A stretch of DNA of 22,285 bases from Euryarchaeota archaeon UBA102 (GTDB lineage: Archaea; Thermoplasmatota; Poseidoniia; MGIII; CG-Epi1), in assembly GCA_002509225.1 (NCBI GenBank), contig DAHL01000021.1, positions 6,311 to 28,595 on the forward strand, read 5' to 3'. Each line of letters opens with the position of its first letter. Positions within the stretch are counted from its first letter, which is position 1. Shown piece after piece: positions 15,907-22,285 of this stretch. Below the pieces are notes generated by a model. It was given only the letters and a program-made list of their open reading frames with translations, did no database searches and was not told the DNA's origin. The translations under genes were made by a program, and so were the position numbers.

Positions 15907-15912
15907 AAGGAG
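15907..15912 (+). promoter_or_regulatory. rpl3: Shine-Dalgarno sequence of uL3
   Basis: AAGGAG lies four bases before the ATG at 15917. Its presence shows that uL3 is translated from an mRNA with a leader, in keeping with the distant TATA box. Confidence 0.6.
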
Positions 15913-15916
15913 AAAA

Positions 15917-16930
15917 ATGCCAGGACAACACAACCCCCGTAGAGGATCTATGGCTTACAGCCCTCGTAAGAGAGCGAGGTCTGAAACTGCCCATATAGGT
16001 AGTTGGGCTATCGATAGTGAAGGGACTCCTAGAATACAGGGATTTGCGGGATACAAAGTCGGTATGACACACGTCATGGCGATTGATTATCGTAAAAAAT
16101 CGACCACTGCAGGACAGGAGATTAGAATGCCTGTTACTGTTGTTGAATTTCCCCCTATGAAGATTGCTGCAGTTCGTGGATATATTATGGAACCATATGG
16201 TTTGAGAAGTGTTGGAGAGGTATGGGCAAAAGATGTAGACAAAGAATTGGAAATGAGAATTCCTTTGGCTAAAAAAAGTGGAAATAGTAAAACCATGTGG
16301 AAACGTATGGATGATGCTGATTTAGAAGAGATAAGATTTTTAGTATACACTAAACCAAAACAGGTATCTGGTTTACCTAAAAAGAAACCGGAAATAATGG
16401 AAATTAAAGTAGATGGGGGAGATTTACCTTCTCAATATGAATATAGTAAAGAAATGTTAGGTAAAGAGATAGATATTGGGGATTTTACTGAAAATGGAGA
16501 AATGTTGGATGCTTTAGCTATTACAACAGGTAGAGGTTTTCAAGGACATGTAAAAAGATGGGGAGTTAAACTTCTTACACATAAGAATTCTAAACATAGA
16601 AGAATGATTGGTACTTTAGGACCTTGGAATCCTAGCTATGTGCGATCTAGCGTCCCTCAGGCTGGACAAACCGGATATCATCAAAGAACAGAATACAATA
16701 AGAGACTTCTAACGATTGGAGACGATCCCGAAGATATTAATCCAAAAGGCGGATTTTTACATTATGGTTTTGTGAATAACAAATATGCTATTTTTCATGG
16801 TTCGTTGCCTGGACCTACTAAGAGATTAGTAAGATTTAGAAGAGCGATTCGCTTTTCTGGAAGAAGTGCGGATGCGAAGGTTGCTCCAGAAATTACTATG
16901 ATTTCTAAAGAAAGTCCGCAGGGAGTGTAA
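15917..16930 (+). CDS. rpl3: Ribosomal protein uL3
   Basis: This 337-residue protein is uL3 of the large subunit, of archaeal/eukaryotic length (bacterial L3 is about 210). The N-terminus (MPGQHNPRRGSMAYSPRKRA) is the archaeal form. The central GRGFQGHVKRWGV segment and the GTLGPWNPSYVRSSVPQAGQ loop, which reaches the peptidyl transferase centre, are conserved. It is the first gene of the ribosomal cluster and follows the structured spacer. A strong Shine-Dalgarno supports the start. Confidence 0.97.
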   Translation: MPGQHNPRRGSMAYSPRKRARSETAHIGSWAIDSEGTPRIQGFAGYKVGMTHVMAIDYRKKSTTAGQEIRMPVTVVEFPPMKIAAVRGYIMEPYGLRSVGEVWAKDVDKELEMRIPLAKKSGNSKTMWKRMDDADLEEIRFLVYTKPKQVSGLPKKKPEIMEIKVDGGDLPSQYEYSKEMLGKEIDIGDFTENGEMLDALAITTGRGFQGHVKRWGVKLLTHKNSKHRRMIGTLGPWNPSYVRSSVPQAGQTGYHQRTEYNKRLLTIGDDPEDINPKGGFLHYGFVNNKYAIFHGSLPGPTKRLVRFRRAIRFSGRSADAKVAPEITMISKESPQGV

Positions 16931-16931
16931 A

Positions 16932-17720
16932 ATGAAAGTACCGATTTATTCTGCGAATGGGGAACTTTCCAAGAATAAGATAGATTTACCTAATGCTTTT
17001 GGAGACCCCATTAGAATAGATATGATAAGAAGAGCTGTAAAAGCGGCTCGTGCTAATCGTAGACAATCATATGGTCCGTCGAAGAGAGCTGGTTTAAGAC
17101 ATTCTGTTTCTTGGCCTGGAAAAGGAAGAGGTATGGCCAGAACCCCCAGAAAATTTGGAGGGAGTGGTCCTGGTGCGGAAGCTCCAAATACTGTAGGAGG
17201 AAGAAGAGCACATCCACCAGTAGTAGAGAAAAAATTGGGTGAAAAAATGAATGTTAAAGAACGAAGAAAGGCATTCAGGTCTGCATTAGCTGCTACTACT
17301 GATTTGAACATGGTCAAAAACAGAGGTCATTTAGTAGATGATGGAATTGCATTACCATTTGTAGTTGATGATGCTATAGAAAAAATAAATGATGTAAATG
17401 ATGATGAATCTCTTACAGGAGTAGCTACAGATCTTATAGAAGAGCTGGGAATTTCTGCAGATATTCAAAGAGCAAAGGAAGGAAGACACATAAGAGCTGG
17501 TAAAGGAAAACTAAGAGGTAGAAAATATAGAGTTCCTAAATCCGCTCTTTTAGTTTTATCAGAATTCAATGGTACGGAATTGGCTTTTCGTAACATACAA
17601 GGAGTTGATGTGACGACTGCTGCACAACTCAATACAGAATTGTTAGCTCCTGGAGGAGCGCCTGGCAGACTTGTGATATTTACTAAAAACGCGTTGAAAA
17701 AGTTGGAGGATAGAACATGA
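16932..17720 (+). CDS. rpl4: Ribosomal protein uL4
   Basis: This 262-residue uL4 is of the archaeal type. The conserved extended loop that lines the peptide exit tunnel is seen in YGPSKRAGLRHSVSWPGKGR and the following ARTPRKFGGSG region. The C-terminal globular part ends with a helix. It starts two bases after the uL3 stop codon and overlaps the uL23 start by four bases, so it is translated within one operon. Confidence 0.96.
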   Translation: MKVPIYSANGELSKNKIDLPNAFGDPIRIDMIRRAVKAARANRRQSYGPSKRAGLRHSVSWPGKGRGMARTPRKFGGSGPGAEAPNTVGGRRAHPPVVEKKLGEKMNVKERRKAFRSALAATTDLNMVKNRGHLVDDGIALPFVVDDAIEKINDVNDDESLTGVATDLIEELGISADIQRAKEGRHIRAGKGKLRGRKYRVPKSALLVLSEFNGTELAFRNIQGVDVTTAAQLNTELLAPGGAPGRLVIFTKNALKKLEDRT

Positions 17721-17971
17721 AGCCTTATGACGTGATTATTAGACCTAGATCTAAAGAAAGGGCTTTGTATTTATTAGAAGAAAATAAGATTGAATTTAAT
17801 GTGGTAAGAAAGGCCACTAAACCTCAAATTAGAACTGCCATAGAAGATTTATTTAAAATAAAGGTGTCAGGAGTTAATACGAGAATTGCAAAAGAAGGGA
17901 AGATAGCTATAGTCAAGCTTTCCCCTGAAGACTCAGCAGAAGATCTGAGTAATAGACTAGGAATCTTGTGA
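17717..17971 (+). CDS. rpl23: Ribosomal protein uL23
   Basis: This 84-residue protein has the compact archaeal uL23 fold: IIRPRSKERALYLLEENKI at the N-terminus, then KPQIRTAIEDLFKIKVSGVN, where the family motif binds 23S rRNA. uL23 sits at the tunnel exit and docks the signal recognition particle. Its ATG overlaps the uL4 stop. Confidence 0.96.
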   Translation: MKPYDVIIRPRSKERALYLLEENKIEFNVVRKATKPQIRTAIEDLFKIKVSGVNTRIAKEGKIAIVKLSPEDSAEDLSNRLGIL

Positions 17972-17975
17972 TAAA

Positions 17976-18671
17976 ATGGGTAAAAGAATTATACCTCAAA
18001 GACGTGGTCGTGGAAATAGATATAGTGTATCTGGTCACCGATTTAAAGGAATAGCAAGACACCCTAACGCAGACTCGTTTACAGGGGAAGTTGCATCTTT
18101 AAAGCACGATCCTGGAAGAACTGCACCAATAGCAGAAATAGTTGGTGAAAATGAAAAATATACTATGATAGCCCATGATGGAATGTTTGTAGGTCAAGAA
18201 ATAAAAGTAGGACAGGGTGCTGAAAATGATATTGGAAATACTGTTTATCTTGGAAGTATACCTGAGGGGACGAAAATATACAATTTAGAATTGCGACCTG
18301 GAGATGGTGGAAAAATGGTAAGAGCTGCGGGTGAAGGAGCGACAATAGCATCTCATGGAGACAAAACCACTGTAAGACTGCCATCGAGAAGATTCATTTC
18401 ATTAAATAAGATGTGTAGAGCAACGATAGGTACTGTTGCTGGTGGAGGAAGAATCGATAAGCCAAAGGCAAAGGCTAGTAAGAATTTTTATGCTGCAAAG
18501 GCCAGAAACAAGATTTGGCCTAAAGTTAGAGGTGTAGCTATGAATGCAGTAGATCACCCTCATGGAAGCGGAAGAAAACAGACCGTGGGTATTTCTTCAT
18601 CTATATCTAGAACTGCACCGCCTGGAAGAAAAGTTGGAAATATTGCACCTAAGAGAACGGGGAGGAAATAA
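17976..18671 (+). CDS. rpl2: Ribosomal protein uL2
   Basis: This 231-residue uL2 contributes to subunit association and to the peptidyl transferase region. The start MGKRIIPQRRGRGN is typical of archaea. The highly conserved C-terminal motif AVDHPHGSGRKQTVG is intact, including the His of the DHPHG loop. It begins four bases after uL23. Confidence 0.97.
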   Translation: MGKRIIPQRRGRGNRYSVSGHRFKGIARHPNADSFTGEVASLKHDPGRTAPIAEIVGENEKYTMIAHDGMFVGQEIKVGQGAENDIGNTVYLGSIPEGTKIYNLELRPGDGGKMVRAAGEGATIASHGDKTTVRLPSRRFISLNKMCRATIGTVAGGGRIDKPKAKASKNFYAAKARNKIWPKVRGVAMNAVDHPHGSGRKQTVGISSSISRTAPPGRKVGNIAPKRTGRK

Positions 18672-18673
18672 TA

Positions 18674-19138
18674 ATGGCAAGAAGTAAAGGAATGACTTCG
18701 CCAAAAGCTGCCAGAAGAAAGGAAAGGAAAAGAAAGGCAGGCGTACAGATTCGACAGAAGAAAATATTTACATTTAGAGGAAAAACAATGGAAGAATTGA
18801 AAGAATTAAGTTTTGATGAATTTTTGAAATTGGTATCTGCTAGAAAACGCAGATCGTTTTCCAGAGGGTTAACTCATGAGCACGCAAAAATTATAACAGA
18901 CGTAGAAAAAAGCCCTGAAAAAACCATACGCACACACAAAAGAGATATGATAGTTATACCGCAATTCGTAGGCCGGAAATTTGGAATACATAATGGTCAC
19001 GAATTTGTGGAAATAGAATTCATTCCTGAAATGTTGGGACATTTCTTCGGAGAATTGTCACAAACTAGGAAGGGTGGAGTACATTCGGGACCCGGAGTCG
19101 GTGCTACCCGATCATCTAAATTTATGCCATTGAAGTGA
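18674..19138 (+). CDS. rps19: Ribosomal protein uS19
   Basis: This 154-residue small-subunit head protein is of the longer archaeal/eukaryotic form, with a basic N-terminal extension. The core shows RTHKRDMIVIPQFVGRKFGI followed by HNGHEFVEIEFIPEMLGHF, and then the EL..TRKGG..H.GPG segment that contacts tRNA and uS13. GGAGG at 18661-18665 is eight bases before the ATG. Confidence 0.96.
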   Translation: MARSKGMTSPKAARRKERKRKAGVQIRQKKIFTFRGKTMEELKELSFDEFLKLVSARKRRSFSRGLTHEHAKIITDVEKSPEKTIRTHKRDMIVIPQFVGRKFGIHNGHEFVEIEFIPEMLGHFFGELSQTRKGGVHSGPGVGATRSSKFMPLK

Positions 19139-19142
19139 TATT

Positions 19143-19595
19143 ATGAAAGGATATTCGTTTAACTATGACACAGAAAAGCACGCGGTTGCTAGAGGTAGTG
19201 GTTTGAATATTTCCCCAAAACATGCTATTGAAGTATGTAACGCAATAAAGGGGTGGAATATTGAAAGAGCTAAGTCATATCTAGAGAGGGTCGTGCTTCA
19301 AAAACAAGCAGTTCCATTCAAGAAATTCAATGGTAAAGTAGGCCATAGAAAGGGTGATGGATTTGGACCTGGTAGATATCCGAAAAAGGCTGCTGCTGCC
19401 ATATTGAAAACAATAGAATCAGCAGAATCTAATGCTGAAAATTTAGGTAAAGATGTAGAATTATTATGGATTAGACACATCGCAGCATCTAGAGGAGCTG
19501 TGACTATGTCTAGATTTGCTAGAGCATATGGGAGAACAACTGCAAAACGTAGAGAGAGCGTTAACCTAGAGATAATTTTGGAGGAAAGAGAATGA
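19143..19595 (+). CDS. rpl22: Ribosomal protein uL22
   Basis: This 150-residue uL22 lines the exit tunnel. It shows the archaeal pattern: ISPKHAIEVCNAIKGWNIERA, the loop region with HRKGDGFGPGRYPKKAA, and a C-terminal strand after GRTTAKRRE. Length is normal. Its end overlaps uS3 by four bases. Confidence 0.95.
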   Translation: MKGYSFNYDTEKHAVARGSGLNISPKHAIEVCNAIKGWNIERAKSYLERVVLQKQAVPFKKFNGKVGHRKGDGFGPGRYPKKAAAAILKTIESAESNAENLGKDVELLWIRHIAASRGAVTMSRFARAYGRTTAKRRESVNLEIILEERE

Positions 19596-20320
19596 CGGTT
19601 GCTACTGAATTGATTAATGATAAAGTAAAACGTGTTCTGGTTAAGGAGCATATTCAAAGGTCAATGGAAAGGGCTGGATTTGGTGGTTTGACCATTCAAA
19701 GAACGCCGTTAGGAACTCATATAAGAGTTATAGCTGAAAGGCCTGGATTGGTTATAGGTAGAAAGGGATCTGAAATACAGAAACTAACTAGGAACTTAGA
19801 AGAAAAGTTTGGTTATGAAAATCTTCAGATAGAGGCTAATGAAGTTGATAAGCCAGCATTGAATGCAATGATAATGGCATCTAAAGTAGCTAGTGCGTTA
19901 GAACGTGGATGGAACTATAGAAGAGCTGGAAATTCAATATTACAAAGAATAATGGATGGTGGAGCGAGAGGTTGTCAGATAACCATCGCTGGTAAATTGA
20001 CTGGATTAAGACACCGTACTGAGAAATTTATTTCTGGGCATATTAAACATTGTGGAGAAGTTGCATTACAAAGTATGGAGATTGGACATGCGCAGGCTAA
20101 GCTGAAGCCTGGAACTATTGGTGTAAAGGTGGCATTAATGCCTCCAGAGGCTAAATTACCGGATGAGATTACCGTAGTTCCTCCTGTTAAGATAGAAGAA
20201 GTAGCTGAAGTTAACGAAGAGAAACCTGCTGAAGAAGTGGTGGCTGAAGAGAAACCTGCTGAAGAAGTGGTGGCTGAAGAGAAGCCTGCTGAAGAAGAAA
20301 AGAAGGAGAAGAAATCATGA
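19592..20320 (+). CDS. rps3: Ribosomal protein uS3 with a repetitive acidic tail
   Basis: This 242-residue small-subunit protein sits at the mRNA entry site. The KH domain with the GRKG loop (PGLVIGRKGSEIQKL) is at about residues 49-64, and the second domain contains GARGCQITIAGKLTGLRHRTE. From about residue 192 the protein becomes an acidic lysine/glutamate/proline tail built from the ten-residue unit EKPAEEVVAE, two full copies and a partial one. Such tails are disordered and common in salt-adapted or planktonic archaea. The start overlaps uL22. Confidence 0.96.
   Translation: MTVATELINDKVKRVLVKEHIQRSMERAGFGGLTIQRTPLGTHIRVIAERPGLVIGRKGSEIQKLTRNLEEKFGYENLQIEANEVDKPALNAMIMASKVASALERGWNYRRAGNSILQRIMDGGARGCQITIAGKLTGLRHRTEKFISGHIKHCGEVALQSMEIGHAQAKLKPGTIGVKVALMPPEAKLPDEITVVPPVKIEEVAEVNEEKPAEEVVAEEKPAEEVVAEEKPAEEEKKEKKS
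20221..20298 (+). repeat. 30-base tandem repeat encoding the uS3 tail
   Basis: Two identical 30-base copies (20221-20250 and 20251-20280) are followed by a partial third copy of about 17 bases with one mismatch. Five bases of the unit also precede the first copy. The perfect nucleotide identity points to recent slippage or duplication. Confidence 0.9.
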
Positions 20321-20526
20321 GTTTGCGAATGGTGGAAATACGAAATATGCCAAAAGACGACCGCGATAAACAACTACATGAATTACGTTCTGAACTAATG
20401 AATGAAAAGGGAATCGCCTCGATGGGTGGACAGCCAAACTCACCAGGAAGAATGAGAGCTCTAAAACGACAGATAGCGAGAATTGAAACTGTTATGAGAG
20501 AGGAAAAAATAAGGGGTGAAATGTAA
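20317..20526 (+). CDS. rpl29: Ribosomal protein uL29
   Basis: This 69-residue two-helix protein has the family pattern LHELRSELMNEKGIASMGGQ and then RALKRQIARIETVMREE. The GG segment between the helices is as in archaeal uL29. The start overlaps uS3 by four bases. Its TAA stop shares a base with the ATG of the SUI1 gene. Confidence 0.94.
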   Translation: MSLRMVEIRNMPKDDRDKQLHELRSELMNEKGIASMGGQPNSPGRMRALKRQIARIETVMREEKIRGEM

Positions 20527-20822
20527 TGGCAGAAATTTGTTCTACGTGCGGTTTACCTCAAGAAATTTGTGTTTGTGAAGATTTAGCAAGGGAGCAACAA
20601 TCTGTTAAAGTCCGAATTGAAAAACGAAGATATGGTAAAATTGTAACTATACTTGAGGGGCTTGGTAATGATATTGATATAGATGACCTATGTAAGAAAT
20701 TGAAGACTAAATGTGCAACTGGTGGAACTAAAAAAGGAAATACTATTGTATTGCAAGGAGATCACATTAAGAAAGTGAAAATAGTTTTGGGAGATTTGGG
20801 TTTTCCGATGGAGGTTGTATGA
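20526..20822 (+). CDS. Translation initiation factor aIF1 (SUI1 family)
   Basis: This 98-residue SUI1-domain protein promotes accurate start-codon selection on the small ribosomal subunit. The N-terminal knuckle CSTCGLPQEICVCE has four cysteines able to bind zinc, as in other archaeal members. The core shows KRRYGKIVTILEGL, then LKTKCATGGTKKGNTIVLQG and GDHIKKVKIVLGDLGF. Its place between uL29 and Rnp1 is the standard archaeal order. Confidence 0.95.
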   Translation: MAEICSTCGLPQEICVCEDLAREQQSVKVRIEKRRYGKIVTILEGLGNDIDIDDLCKKLKTKCATGGTKKGNTIVLQGDHIKKVKIVLGDLGFPMEVV

Positions 20823-21061
20823 AGGGGTTTGAAGAATTTTTAGGTAAGAGTGTGACTGTTGAGAAACATAGTGATTGCAATATAATTGGTATGAGTGGTG
20901 TTGTTGTAGATGAAACTCGTGAAATCGTTACATTATCTTCGTCTGATGGAATTAAAAGAGTATCTAAAACTAGTGCTATGTTTAAGTTTGAAACTGGTAG
21001 ATTAAATGGGGATTTATTGAAACATCGACCGCAGGACAGAATAAGGAAGGTGAAGATTTGA
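20819..21061 (+). CDS. rnp1: Ribonuclease P protein component 1 (Rpp29/Pop4 family)
   Basis: This 80-residue protein is the archaeal RNase P subunit homologous to eukaryotic Pop4/Rpp29. It helps the RNase P RNA process tRNA 5' ends. The Sm-like beta-barrel pattern is visible: LGKSVTVEKHSDCNIIGMSG, then VVDETREIVTLSS and a final basic segment HRPQDRIRKVKI. The ATG overlaps the SUI1 stop by four bases. Confidence 0.92.
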   Translation: MKGFEEFLGKSVTVEKHSDCNIIGMSGVVVDETREIVTLSSSDGIKRVSKTSAMFKFETGRLNGDLLKHRPQDRIRKVKI

Positions 21062-21396
21062 AAAAGCCTCGTGATATTGGAGTTAATGTATCATTACCTC
21101 AAGGAGAATGGGACGGGGATCCTAATGATCCGTTCTATGGTACTTTGTCTGTTAGAGGTCAAATGCTGAAAGGTGTTGTTGTAAAGAGTAAGGCACAGCG
21201 AACAGCAGTTGTTAGTATAGAAAGAACAAAATTTGAAACTAAATACGAAAGATTTGAAAAGAGAACTAGTAAGATCTCGGTACATAGTCCTGCCAGTGTT
21301 GATGCAAAAGAAGGTGATAGAGTCGTGATAATGGAATGTCGACCACTATCCAAAACAAAATCATTTGTAATTATAGAAAAGGAGGGGAATAAGTGA
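21058..21396 (+). CDS. rps17: Ribosomal protein uS17
   Basis: This 112-residue uS17 is an OB-fold protein of the 30S body. Typical features are the archaeal N-terminus DIGVNVSLPQGEWDGDPNDP, then VRGQMLKGVVVKSKAQRTAV, and the C-terminal EGDRVVIMECRPLSKTKSF. The start is TTG, overlapping the rnp1 stop. GGAAGGTGA just upstream serves as a ribosome binding site. Confidence 0.95.
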   Translation: MKKPRDIGVNVSLPQGEWDGDPNDPFYGTLSVRGQMLKGVVVKSKAQRTAVVSIERTKFETKYERFEKRTSKISVHSPASVDAKEGDRVVIMECRPLSKTKSFVIIEKEGNK

Positions 21397-21791
21397 GAGC
21401 CGTAGCAGGAACGCAGACAAGAGGATTGCCTCAAGGAGCTCGTTTACATTGTGCAGATAATTCTGGTGCAAAAGTAATTGAGATTGTAACCGTACTGAAA
21501 TATAAAGGTGTAAAGAGGAGATCTCCATCTGCAGCTATTGGTGAAATGGTGGTCGCTTCTGTAAAGAAAGGTACACCTGAAATGAGAAGAGAGCTTGTTC
21601 ATGCAGTTATTGTTAGATGTCGTAGAGCATTTAGAAGGTCAGATGGCACTATGGTGCAATTTGAAGATAATGCAGCAGTTCTAACTAATCAACAAGGAGA
21701 GACAAAAGGCAGTGGGATAAAGGGTCCTGTAGCAAGAGAAGCTGCAGAACGGTGGCCCCGTATTGCAGCACTAGCCTCTGCAATAGTATGA
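21393..21791 (+). CDS. rpl14: Ribosomal protein uL14
   Basis: This 132-residue uL14 shows the conserved LPQGARLHCADNSGAKVIEI start of the core, then VKKGTPEMRRELVHAVIVR and FEDNAAVLTNQQGETKGSGI. It lies at the subunit interface. The start is GTG, overlapping the uS17 stop by four bases. A strong GGAGGGG at 21381-21387 is five bases upstream. Confidence 0.96.
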   Translation: MRAVAGTQTRGLPQGARLHCADNSGAKVIEIVTVLKYKGVKRRSPSAAIGEMVVASVKKGTPEMRRELVHAVIVRCRRAFRRSDGTMVQFEDNAAVLTNQQGETKGSGIKGPVAREAAERWPRIAALASAIV

Positions 21792-21797
21792 GGTAAT

Positions 21798-22285
21798 ATG
21801 AAGAGTAAACAACCACGTAAACAGAGATTAGCAAGATACAACGCATCGTTACATAGACGTAGAGTTGAAATGTCTGCACCAATAGATAATGCACTTAGAT
21901 TGAAACAGGAGGCGAATAATGTATTCTATCCTCGATCTATGCCTGTGAGAGTTGGAGACAGCGTAATAATTGTTCGTGGTGAAGGGCGAATTAAATCTGG
22001 AGAACGTAAGGGTCATAAAATATCTAAGATTGATCGAAGAAAGAGGAAAATATACTTAGAAAATCATACATATTTCAAATCCGATGGAACTGAATTGCAA
22101 AGACCGATAGACCCTTCTAATGTTGTAATAATAAATCCAGATTGGACCGATTTAAAACGAAGGAAGATATTAGACAGAATTAACGAAAGTATTGATGATG
22201 AAAAAATGATGGAGCAAATAGAAGAAGTTGAGAAAGAACATGAGCAAGAAGTGGCTCCTATTGAAGAAGTGAAAGAAGAGGCTGA
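21798..22285 (+). CDS. rpl24: Ribosomal protein uL24 (3' end cut off by the window)
   Basis: An ATG six bases after the uL14 stop opens a frame that runs off the right edge, giving 162 residues so far. The N-terminus is basic (MKSKQPRKQRLARYN). The KOW-domain pattern follows: MPVRVGDSVIIVRGEGR, KGHKISKIDRRKRKIYLENH and the end of the core at IDPSNVVIINPDW. After the usual end of archaeal uL24, at about residue 125, there is an acidic, glutamate-rich extension resembling the uS3 tail in composition. Identification is firm, but the true C-terminus is not visible. Confidence 0.93.
   Translation, partial: MKSKQPRKQRLARYNASLHRRRVEMSAPIDNALRLKQEANNVFYPRSMPVRVGDSVIIVRGEGRIKSGERKGHKISKIDRRKRKIYLENHTYFKSDGTELQRPIDPSNVVIINPDWTDLKRRKILDRINESIDDEKMMEQIEEVEKEHEQEVAPIEEVKEEA

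Noticed and set aside
19975..20373. Minus-strand open frame with a serine/alanine repeat opposite uS3
   Set aside because: The repeat is merely the antisense reading of the uS3 tail repeat.

Overview
The window is AT-rich DNA, about one third G+C by eye, from an archaeon. The ribosomal block has the archaeal gene order, with the translation initiation factor SUI1/aIF1 and the RNase P protein Rnp1 inserted between uL29 and uS17. TATA-like boxes sit about 27-30 bases upstream of several start codons, as expected for leaderless archaeal transcripts. An SMC-ScpA-ScpB operon, a very large FG-GAP/PKD surface protein and this base composition together suggest a planktonic Thermoplasmatota lineage, Marine Group II or III (Poseidoniia or relatives). 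That placement is inference from gene content, not from a phylogeny.

Layout. Bases 1-240 hold the 3' end of an unidentified cysteine-containing protein. After a 196-base spacer with inverted repeats and a TATA box, a tightly packed operon (437-6619) encodes a Fic-fold protein with a ruined catalytic motif, SMC, ScpA, ScpB and a small TatA-like membrane protein. All junctions abut or overlap by a few bases. A roughly 1475-residue secreted, membrane-anchored protein follows (FG-GAP repeats, CARDB-like region, PKD-like domains, one membrane helix, C-terminal zinc ribbon), then folP. On the minus strand, convergent with folP, lies valS. An 88-base divergent promoter region separates valS from a thiolase gene. 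A 220-base spacer with an unusually GC-rich, foldable segment leads into the ribosomal cluster uL3-uL4-uL23-uL2-uS19-uL22-uS3-uL29-SUI1-Rnp1-uS17-uL14-uL24, which is cut off by the right edge.

How the genes work together. SMC, ScpA and ScpB form the condensin-like complex that compacts and segregates the chromosome. The Fic-like pseudoenzyme and the TatA-like protein are probably co-transcribed with it, which suggests, but does not prove, a functional link. The TatA-like protein carries a C-terminal SAP/HeH-like segment, so a DNA or membrane tether is worth considering. The ribosomal cluster is a standard translation operon.

The most interesting points are the degenerate Fic protein leading the SMC operon, the membrane protein closing it, the altered SMC D-loop, the surface protein with an apparently cytoplasmic zinc ribbon, and the GC-rich segment upstream of uL3 with two mutually exclusive predicted folds. 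I saw no tRNA, rRNA, CRISPR array, insertion sequence or prophage genes.
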